Of a stretch of 64,000 nt of DNA, positions 50,101 to 61,793 are shown piece by piece. Source of the DNA: Heliocidaris tuberculata (Eukaryota > Echinodermata > Echinoidea > Camarodonta > Echinometridae); the NCBI GenBank assembly GCA_025618425.1, contig CM046844.1:13579580-13643579 (forward strand). The letters are read 5' to 3'. Under the pieces are notes generated by a model. That model was not told the DNA's origin, searched no databases, and saw only the letters and a program-made list of their open reading frames with translations. The translations under genes were made by a program, and so were the position numbers. Within the stretch, counting starts at the first letter, position 1. The number at the start of each line of letters is the position of its first letter.

Positions 50101-53100
50101 CGGGCGGCCTCAGGGACTACAGGACTTTTAAAGTATTTCTTAAAATCCTTATCATCAAAGTGAAAGTTTCTACCCACCTCTTTACTCGTTGGCCTTATGT
50201 AGGTACCTTTGCCATTGAGATATTGGATGCAAGATGAGAAGGGCTTGTCCAACTTCACTGCACATGTTTTCTTGGGGGGTCTACCAAGTTCAGAGTCTAT
50301 GCAGAAAATTGGCTGGGAGCACTCATGGGCCCTTGCCTGTGTGGGACTGTGTCCAACATTCACTGTTGCAGCAGTCAAAAACAGACAACAAAATTGCTCT
50401 AAGCAAGATTTAATTTTCTTAAATTTGCTAGATTACCTGATTCATGGACTCTTCCACTCTTACTGTGCCACAAATTAGGGGATTCAGAATTGAAAGTGAA
50501 ATTTTAAATAATTATTTTCCTCTCCTGTATGAATGATCTAGCCTGGAAAAGGGCTTGCTGATACACGCAATAGCTATTGAAGCCTATTCACCCATAAAAG
50601 AGCTAGTCTGAGTACAAGGTTATCTTCAGGTAAGCTTGTACATGTATGATGGGGGGCCCCTTGTCTGTGCACCTAACATTTCACTTGAAATTGACAAGCT
50701 TTTCCTTTGGTATTCCTCTAATGACTGACCTCATTTTAATCCTCATATCCTAGAGAGTAAATGTGCCGAAAATCTGATTAAAATTCGAATAAGAACAATT
50801 TCATTTTCACAAGAATAGGCGACGCTGTCATTTTGACACTAAAAAAGGGAAGGTTCCCTTGTCTGCGCACTCATTCACTTATCACGCAGTTCGGGATATT
50901 TTGCATGAAAGGTGGCATTTTCAAGGCATGCGAGTAAAAATGCATAAAATAGACGTTCTTCACCAGTTTTTCCTCATTTTTTCGCTGATACATATCACTA
51001 AAATTGATATGAAGATGATTGTGTTCATTGCGTCTTTTGTGATGTTAGAATCGCGCAGTTACACGTATGCGCAGACATGGGCACTGCGCAGACATGGGGC
51101 ACCAAACCATACTATAAGTGGCTTGGAGTCAAGATCAGTTTGATTACTATCGGCCTTAAGTTGAGGGCAGTATTTCGTAATTAGTTCGGCCGGTGGCATG
51201 GACAGTCTGGCTTTGTCACTTGTCTCCCTGTCGTGGAATCTGCCGCTGGATTCGGGGAGGGAAGAGAGGTCCACACTCCTTACACTACCCTCCCGTTCAG
51301 AATATCCGAGATTGACAGTCACTCTTTCAGAGTCTGAACTTGTAGATAACTTTGACAGCATCGAGTTTTTCCATTTCCTTTTCCTCGAGGCGATTGGACG
51401 ATGATATCCATACTCAGAGTCAGATTCCTCTTGAACGAGGATGGAGGGCGCATCATGACCCCCACGCGATCGCTGGGGGCTCGGGCTACGCCCCCGAGTG
51501 TGAATTACTGTTGGCTTCCGAGTCCTCGGCCGAGAGGGACTGGCCGGTTCTTCCGGGCTCCCGAGCGGGTCGCCGACCGTCCGAACGCCGGGTTCGTCGG
51601 GCTGGGTAGAGATATGTGCCGCTGGAGTCGGAGCAGCATAATTTCCAGCGGTAGGTTGGTTTTTAAAAGCATTTTTGCATTGTTTGTGCTGCCTGAAACA
51701 CCTGAATAAACCATGACGCCGTAGATATGGGATCGTGATTTTGTAAATCCTGCGATGCAACGGCAATCGGGGGAGCACGCCCCGAAGACGAATCAGATTT
51801 AGCTGTCATTCTGTCGTCCATGTTTACGGTTGTGGAAAATTCCCGACTCTCGTAGTTAGCCTCGTTACAAGGCGTTCGAGGTTTATTACCACTTTTAGTG
51901 TTAGCCGAGCAGTTCTTCTTCTTTTTTCCCACTGTTTTTACCTTTTTTAGGGGCTGGTGGAGGGGGAAACAGAGTTTCTATCCCATCTACGGTACAGACT
52001 CTGGCTATGGGAGTTACCGTCGTACCGGCTGGGAGGGGGTGGAGGGGGCTATCGTGTCCCACATATTCCCTTTCCGACAGGACCTTCTCCCTAGGGTTCT
52101 TCGATTTATCCTTCACAGGGATTTTTATACCTCCGTGATTTTTGTCTTTATCATTTTCAGGGGTTTGGGGACCTCCCTGATTCCTTTCTTTGTCAAGAAC
52201 GGGGATTTTAAGACCTCCGTTTATATTTCTTTGTTTCTCGTGAATGGGGATTTTCAGACCTCCGCTAATATTTTGTTTCTCAACGGGGATTTTATGACCT
52301 CCGTTTTTTCTTTCATCATCGACGGGGATTTTAAGACCTCCGTCATTTCTCTCGTGCTCAACGGGGATTTTGAGACCTCCACTTTTACTGAGCTTGTGCT
52401 TGACGATGGGTTCATCAACTCCGTCCCTCGATTCGTCCTTTGATTATCGTTTTTGTGATTCCTCATTCTGAGAACGCGGCATGATGAATTATTCCTGAAC
52501 CATCCGCTGATCACAAAAATGTTAGAAATATACAGTAGGTAGCAATCCGTCGTTGAAGGATTGGAAAATCATCGGTGCACACGTGTACAAAGTTAAGAGC
52601 AGAAGCGCCTTGAACCTTTACGGTTTGAGTGCCGGCAAAAGAAAGAGGAAGTAGCCCGCGCAAAGAGGGGTTTTATAGTGGGCAGCGGGGTTGCCCGCTG
52701 TATCGCGCGAGGCGGTAGTCTGCTTTTGCAGACCCTTCTCTCTAGAGAAGGTTTTTTGCCGGTGTATTCGAGCAGGGCAATCGAATAGCAATTAGGGTAT
52801 AGGTAAGTATGGCGTATCTGACGTAGATTGCAAGGATTTCGGTAGCTTATAACATGTTACTGTAACATGTTATTGTTAACAAGTTTTATGAAACAGGGTC
52901 CTAACCTGTGTGTTGGATGCCAGGGCATTGCCATTAGCTCTGCTCCAAGAGACGGTCGGTGTTGGGATGCCAGAGAGGATGCGGCACTGGATCTGGATGT
53001 TGTCTCCATCTATCGCTATGTAGGTGGAATCTGGAAGAATCTCAATGGCAGGAGCCTCTCTCCCTAACAATCGAGAATGAATAAAACACTTGGGTTAGCA

Positions 53101-56100
53101 AGTATATCAGTTTTAAATTTCTCTTCATAGTAACAGGTTATTCTTAATTTGTCTTCAAATATTTTTTTGGGGGTATAATAACATTGTAAAGCGCATTGAA
53201 GTATTCACATAATGCACGATACAGATGTAACATATTATTATTTGTTTACATATACATGTATGCAAACTTAGCAATTAATGTCTTGTAATTTAATATTACA
53301 GGACAATGGTAGTATATCTAATGAACATGTAGGTCTAAAGGGCCCTTATGGAAAGCAGTTTTGCAACTGATAATGTACAAATAAACCTACAAACAAATAA
53401 ATCATAAATAAAATGCATAAATTCCGTACTACTGACTTGGTGATGAAACAATTGAATTTCGAGAGCCTATACTTGATCTAACTTTGTGATGTTTCTACTC
53501 GTTTCTTTTTCAGAAAGGAAAAAATAAATAAATTCTGGGTCATAAAATGTACAGTACAACATTTATATTGTTGGGTATGATTAGCAGTCCAAAAGAAGCA
53601 AACTGCAGTGTTTGTCATATTCAAGAATTTGGCAAAAATGTATCCGATATACATGTATTTCTATGGTCTAGTGATATACATGTAACAAGGAATAAGAACA
53701 TAAATACACATTTAGCGAGCAGAAATTATGTCTCTTTAGAGATGAAAAGTTCAAGTATTAAGAAAGGGTACAAAGAAGTAAACAATTTCCAAGACTTTCA
53801 TTTAAGAGTGCAGATGTACACTTATTCTATCTGTATGACTCTGATATATCACAATCAATAAGTTGGCTTGACTGTATGGTCTAAATCCAATAGAAATTCT
53901 GTTACTACCATACAGGCAAAGGAGATAGTAAAAAAGACACGGTGATACTAAGAATTGGCATAAAAACAAAGCTGGACTTACTCTCGATCTCCACATAAGC
54001 TGTAGCAGTGTATGAACCAGCAATGTTTGTAGCAGTACAGCTATACATATCTCTATCTGTAACATCTGCATTGATGATGCGAAGAACTCCATTCAAAGCC
54101 TAGGTAAAGAAGCATTTTGAGAATCACAATGTGTTATTTTCAATTTGTGCATAAACAATCAATATTCTTTAATTAATCTGACCAGTGAGATGCCCTTTAA
54201 CCATCTCGCACCTGCTTTCTCATTCCATCAAACCATCCATCTATCAAAGTACTTCTTTTCTCAATCCATCTGGTCATCCATCCACCCATCACTGTGTACT
54301 CCACTCACCCACTCATATGGTAGACACATCTACCGATCCATCCATCAGTTGAACAATTATCCTATCAAGAAATCCACACTGTATTCATCCCACCCCCTCC
54401 CTTTCCCATCTGGGAATAAAGATGTTAATTGACAATCAAAAATCCAGGATTTGAAATTAATGTAAATTCATACATTTTCATGAAATTTAACAACATAAAA
54501 TCTTAGAGCATAAAACCATCATCCCTTTCCTCTACTGAGTCTACAAAGGTTGTAGTGTATAAATTGACCTGCTGATTGGAAGCTAGGGGTCCACTCCCCC
54601 TTGTCCATGTGATGGTGGGGGCAGGTACCCCAGTGGTCAAGCAACGAAGGACCTGGGTGGCCCCCTGGGTGATCACCACCTCCTCTGGCTCAATGCGGGC
54701 AGTTGGGCTCCTGCGGCTATCTGTAATGAGGAGCAATTTCCAGTACTTGGTCAAGTTTTCCGCCATGATGTGATGTGATTTCAATGGTTATGCTCTACTG
54801 CCACCATGTAAAAACTGTGTGCTATATGCATGGTGTACAGACTGTTTTGTTTACATTCAGCTGCACTGACCTAATTGTTGCTACAAGTATGTCATATCTC
54901 AGTTATGTCTGAATAAGGTTCAAGTTAATACCAAGACTGAGGTCTAGTACAATTTTCATTGGCAATGGGGGATTACAAACTACGTGTTGTCCAATTCATT
55001 TCATGGTGACAACAGTGGGATACAAACTAAGTTTTGTCAAATTCATTTCATGGTGGCAGCATTGGGATACCAACTAAGTTTTGTCAAATTCATTTCACGG
55101 TGGCAGCAGTGGAATGCAAAATAAATTTGGCCAATTCATTTCATGGTGGCAGCAGTGGGATACAAACTGCATTTTGTCAAATTCATTTCATGGTGGCCAG
55201 CAGAGTAATACAAAATAAATTTGGCCAATTCATTTCAAGGTGGCAGTAGTGGGATACAAACTGAATTTTGTCAAATTCATTTCATAGTGGCAGCAGTGGA
55301 ATACAAAATAAATTTGGCCAATTCATTTCACGGTGGCAGCAGTGGGATACATAATAAATCTGGCCAATTCATTTCATGGTGGCAGCAGTGGGATACAAAA
55401 TAAATTTGTCCAATTCATTTCACGGTCGCAGCAGTGGGTTACAAATTATCAACAAACAATTATAATTGGATGAGAACAATATCTCACCAACTAGGAACTG
55501 TGAATCTTTGAACGTAACCCACTTATTCCTCTTTTAAATAACCTTTTTTATCATTCATATTTAGATTATGCATCTTATCCCAAAATACTGGGAGTTACAG
55601 CAGAAATCTTTTCTCAAAAAATCACTATTTTCTACTGGACAAAATGAAGATAAAATGGAAATTGATTATTCTAAAATGCATCCATTGCTGCTACAAGCTT
55701 TTAATAAAGTTATAAAAACTTATGAAGTCCAGCTGACCTGTATTAATGGTGACTTGTGCGTCACTATAGTCTGTTCCATGGCTGTTTGTTGCAGTACACC
55801 TGTACACCCCTTCATCTTCATAGGTCACCGATGAGATGACAAGATAGCCGTTCTCCTGCCGAGCGCTGGACGGCATGTCTCCATCTACACGAGACCACAT
55901 CCTCTCAGGAGTCGGGTCACCGGTTGCCTGGCAATAGAAGATCACTCGTTCTCCCTCGCTGACAGACTCAGAGGCAGGGCTGATGGTTACTGATGGGATA
56001 CGTGAAGCTGAAGAGAGAAAAAAAAAACTTTCATTGAATTAAGATTTATTCCTTCAGTAGTATTTAAGAACTTAAGATCAAATTTTAGGAATACCAATGT

Positions 56101-59100
56101 AATGAGTTTCAAAATGCAAGAAAGCCAAGAAAAAAAGACAAAAAAGGGATGAATTTATACATACATAATGTCTGCCATTAATAGGAGCTCAGAAATGCTG
56201 AACAAAACACAAATCATGTGCTGTTACAGTTATGGACAAGAAATACTTCATTATCAATTGAATCATCCATTGTTCTTCCTTGATGGCCCCTAGTTCTGGT
56301 GGACACAGTTGTTCTTTAGTACTACCACTTTTAATCCCTCTGACCTAACTTCATCCAATGATCCAGTAATCATTTCTTTTCGAAGTGATGATTTCTGAAT
56401 ACTTACGACTGACATAGAGCACTGTCCTGATGGTAGCCATGCCAGCAGAGTTTGTGGCCTCGCAGAAATACTCAGCCTCGTCCGATGCTCTTGCCCTAGG
56501 GATCACAAATAGACCATTCTCAAAGGTAGACTCTGGGTTGAGTACTCCTCCCTGACCACCGGTCCAGCGGAGAGTGGGTGTAGGGTTGCCAGTGGCAATA
56601 CACCTGAACTCAACACGGTCTCCCTCCGTAATACGAATAAAGCGAGGCTCGATACGGACAGTAGGCTCTTGAACAGATGCTGTAAACAAAATGAGAAACA
56701 TAAAGATTTATGTATATATTTAATGAAGCTAATGCTGATTATCATGTACATCATGTAAAGAAATAAAATAAGTATAATTCATTGCTTGAATTTTATGTAG
56801 CTTTGGGGTGTATGTATGCAATTGGACAGGGATGGGTGGTTTGAATTAATTTAATAAAATTATGTAATCTTTCAATTTGTGGAAGAGCCCTGTGTAATCC
56901 AATACAAGAAGTATGCATAAAATACTTCCAATGTATTACTACTGATTTTTTTATTAATAGATCTAATTATTACCCCTTGAGAAAATAATCAGTTAGGTCA
57001 TTTCTTGTTACATGTACTTGCAGGAAGTACTGGTACAGCTATGAAAGTAAAATATTACCATGAAATACCAAAAACTATTTCTTTATTACACATAATTACA
57101 TAGAATACTGTTATGAAAAGGTAAATTTACCCACTGTATTATGGGTAAAAATCTATATAAAATTCATTTTTCCTAAATTTCAATAAAAACATATTCTGAA
57201 AATGTCTATATGGTCTTTGAGCTGTATGCCTGAAGGTAAAGTATCACTCACATGTGACGATAAGAGTAGCATAAGCATCAGCAGTGTCAAGTTGGTTTGA
57301 GCCCATACAGACATACTGTCCAGCATCTGATAACCTGACAGAGTCCAGGGTTAGAATGCCCATAAAATCCCTGGCATTCGGTGGCAGACTGCCATCTGAG
57401 CGACTCCAGGCAATTGTGTAGGCTGGTGTCTATGCAAGAAGGAAGTAAAAGCCAAGTACATGATAAACTCTAATTAAGACATGCTTGTGATTACAATTAT
57501 TTGTATGTATAAGTTATATTGAAGCATGGATATCCTTTTCATTTTTCAACCATGTGGAAGTTGGGTTCCAAAGCTGTGGTCAAAGTAATAACGGCTTCTT
57601 TGTCAAAACGTGCATATGCTACAGTATGTTAACTTCAAACAAAGTTATTGTCATATTCTTCAAGAAATTTTTATCAAGATATGCTATAAATGAATGAAAT
57701 GTTCAATATACATTAACAATTTTGTTAAAAGTAATGAAGGTCTCAGTCTAAAATGTTATTATCAATGGAAGTTTCTATATATCAGTGAATTCAGGCTATA
57801 CTTTTAAAAATTACGAATGAATAAGATATATTGTGATTATGATCAGAAACATCCTGCTCACTTAAACAGTTAGTACCTATCATTACAGAAAGTATCTTAT
57901 CCAAAGTAATCACTTTATTTATACGTATCCTCTTACCTGACTAATACCTCGACAAACAAACTGAACTGTTTCTCCTTCGGGCACTTCCACAGTCTGTGGG
58001 TCATTGATTACAACTCTCATAGCTTGACCTAATAATATTAAAAACAATTTAAAGGAAATTTAAATTAAACAAACATGCAAAAAGTAACTTGACTGTAACA
58101 AATATACAACTTAATCACATCAACCGATGAAAGTTGTTCTTTTTGTTACATGAAATGAAATGTTATGATACTACATCTACATGTAATACTTCAACCTTTC
58201 CTGTGCCACGGGCAGCAAATTCTGCAGAAGATTAATAATAGTGTACTCTATGTTTGGACTACGAAAAGCTGGACTTTCTATCCTGTAATAGAAACTACAA
58301 AATATATCTATTGTGCAGTTGCTTCCAAACAAACATATTTTAGGTCACATTGGACAATGAAACAATCACTTAGAAATGAAAAATTTGACTCTTGGAAATT
58401 TATTTATGGTAACGTGTTTGTAAAGCTAGTGGTGCAGTAGGAGTTAAGAATCAGAGTACCGTCTAAAGAGAAATACATTTACATTTAAATTCAAATAAGG
58501 GTTTGGTGTAGTTCTGGATGAGAAGTGAAAGTTAGGAATTTGATTAGTCTTAAAAATTCACCATAGAGCAATCGTCATGACTGCATTTTCCGTACGCTCT
58601 TCTGCTGAAACTTACCGACAACCTCCAGTCTGACTTCTGCAGTTCCTGATCCAAATCTGTTAGATGCAGTGAAGATGTAGATTCCTGCATCATTAGCCCT
58701 CAGGTTACGAATCTGGATTGTGAAGAAAGATTTTTTTAAATTTCATGGGAACTGTTCACAAACGTTTTATTCTGGACTGTATTTTTCGGGTTCCATATCA
58801 CCTTCTATTATTACACTGTACTTCTGTAATAAGATGATACAAGTCTAAAGATTGAAACTGTACACTTAATTCAAATAAAAGTGACCTATATGTAAACTAG
58901 TTTATAAGGGTGAACAGGAATTAACTCTGGGTCAACTTCTGCACAGGAGTCTACATGTACATAATTCATGTTAAGGGAGAATCCTGCAAAAAAAATCAAG
59001 GGGAATAGTGAAGTACAGTATCAAAGAAAGAAAAAATTTATGAAGAAAAAAAAAGGAATGAGGAAGAAGAAAAATAGAAGGGAAAATTTAAAGATGCCAT

Positions 59101-61744
59101 ACAATTTAGGTGAATGCTATGGAAAAAGGAGAGACAGAAAAGATAAGATAAATGTATCTTTAAAAAAAATTGAAACTAATCTGTTCCTGGCATCATAAAC
59201 ATGTAAAATATCAACGGGTGTTACCATTATGGTATTCTGAAAACGTTTCTCCCCTTTCTCTATTCTCTCTCTATTGCAAGTCTTTCTCTCTCTTCAACAT
59301 TTTAATCTATATATTGTTAGTTTAGTTTAGGTTAGGTAAGTAAGTTTAGTTTAAGTTTAGCTTAGTTTAATTGAAGGTTGCAAGCATTTCAAGCTTCATG
59401 CTTATGCAGCAGCCCTCCTATATCGTGTTAATATTATGTAAATATTTAATGTCTGTGTAAATCAATTTCTTATGAATTGTCTAAGTTCTATACAGTATCA
59501 TGTATTGTATTCTGAAGTGTATCGAATGCAAAAGAATATAATCACATTGATGGACATGATGCATGTTTGAAATATGATATAGAAATCAATAACATCAAAT
59601 TAAATCAAATCAAATCTCAATCTTAAATTCCTCATTACCTGTATCCTCCATGTCCCTTGTTCCACGTAAGCGTTGGGAGAGAGAGGCTGACCATCAGCCC
59701 TCCTCCACTGTGCACTGGTGTAGTTACCCGATATCCTGACCTGAAAGACAATGGTCCCTCCCAGAACAGATGAAGCCTCTGTTGGTGAGGCGATGACGGT
59801 GGGGATGCGGTCTCCTGCAGGGAAAACGGAAACAGGTGATTGAGAGAGTGAGGGCAGCAACAAGAGATATGATTTCCATAAGGCAAGTGCAAGATAAATA
59901 TTAAAGGGTAGCAATCACAAAAAATAATTTTGCTCTGTATGTTAGAGGTTGCATGTCGTTATATTAAATTCAAAACATGGGCTTCAAATATTAATTCTGT
60001 TAAGAGATATTGCAATTTCAATTACACTCTATAAGCATAAAAGGGACTCGTGAGCAGACTACTCAACACACCCGTACGCGCTCACCAAGGTAAAGGCTCG
60101 CAAGGAAACAACTCTGAGTTCGGTTCCGCGCGAGCATTTTCATGTTATCCTTTATTTCCTTCATACCCATTAACTGTTGACCTATAGAATACCTGACAAA
60201 GTTTTTTGAGGTTGACTTTATACTTTCTAGCTGTACACAAATTATTTTTTCAGGTGATTGGTACACTTTAATACTATACCTTTGTAAATAACAGAATTTA
60301 CTGGAATTACAAACTGAAACTGACACGGAAAGTAACATTACACTTGATGTTCAGGCATGCCAAAGCTGTTTCCACTGTACTCTGTCATTCACTGTTTAGT
60401 CTTTCTCCAGCTTTTCTCTCTGTATTTGTTGCATTTTATTGAGATTCAGAAAATACAGAATAATCTTGAACTAGTAAGCTCTTAGAATTTCAGAATGTTA
60501 ATTACTACCAGGGAAAATTTCATAAATTTGACACTCCGCTAGATTATATATATCAGATCCAGACTAATGATATTTCATAGATATTTCAAGCTTTTGTTCT
60601 TACCTGTGCTAGCAGGGTTACATGACAGGCCTGGTGTAGTGGGACTTCCCTCATATCCAGAAGCACAACTGTTGATTTCAAGCCCATCAAATTACATTTA
60701 TTACTAGGATTTCAGCTCTTATCAAACCTACCAGATTTATAAACTTTTTAAATAGAGTGTACAAGACATACTTTTTCTTCATTATTTTACTACTGATGTA
60801 CATACATGTATATTGTCTGCTGACAGCCAGAAGGGCATTAACTCATATACTTAAACTGAGTTAATGCCCTTCTGGCTCTCAACAGACGATATATACATGA
60901 ATATTGCTCTACAGGATAAAATGATATGAAATGTACATGTATAAACAATGATATACTAATGAAGTGATTCTACATATATGCAGAGCACATCTGCATGTTA
61001 GCATTAAAGTTCATTTTCTTCAACATCAAGTATACAACAAACAGAAAAAAATACTACTTCAGTGTAAAGAGACGTGCATCTATGATATGCCACTAAAATT
61101 ATTACCACTCCCGGTACATAACTCTTTCCATAATTTTTTTAAAATTCATAAGATGGGGAAATACTAAAGTGTCATGTGCATTGCGTGAGTTGAAGATATG
61201 TGTGCCATAAAGAAACAAATAATATTATCCTTTTGAAAATGCTTTCAGATATTCCAGTCAATGAGACCAATACCAAAACGACAACAGACTGAACAAAAAT
61301 TTACATATGATTACTCTAAATGGTCAAGAATCGGTCGGTTTGGGCCGTTTCATAAAACTTCTTATCAGTGACAACTGCCCCTTTTCTATGACAAACGTGC
61401 TCTCAGCCAATCAGATTCAAGGATTTCATTAGTTTATAACAATGATTGTAACTTGTTAGGAAATGGGGCCCACGATTCAGGGTGGAGTCGGTTTGATAGT
61501 GTGACTCAGGTGTATACATTCATTATACTTTCTAAATTTAACCCTTTTCATGTAGCACATCATATGGCTTTTTGATTTTTGTTTTTTCTCTCTCTCTCTC
61601 TTACCTTTCACATCTCCTTCCAGTGTATCCTCGTTGACAAGCTGTACAGGTTGGCCGGCCATCGGTGTCCAAGATACATGTTGGAGAGAATCTACACATA
61701 CAAATGTTAGAAAAACGGTAATTACCATTCAGGAATACTAATGC

Positions 61745-61793
<49 letters not shown>

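Larger units (their letters stand above)
46908..52829 (-). mobile_element. DIRS-type tyrosine-recombinase retrotransposon, near full length
   Basis: About 5.9 kb in the intron splitting Ig domain 6. On the minus strand the order is ITR, gag-like frame, reverse transcriptase/RNase H, tyrosine recombinase, internal complementary region, ITR. That is the layout of DIRS1-group elements (family knowledge), which replicate through a circular intermediate and integrate with a tyrosine recombinase. No target-site duplication is visible, as expected for that group. The recombinase frame is open; RT, RNase H and gag are damaged. Coding sense matches the host gene. Boundaries are supported by the interrupted older element on both sides. 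Confidence 0.93.

Noticed and set aside
51898..52443. Plus-strand 181-codon ORF with repeated 'NGDFxTSV'
   Set aside because: Antisense reading of the gag-like repeats; the minus-strand frame lies within the coherent DIRS gene order.
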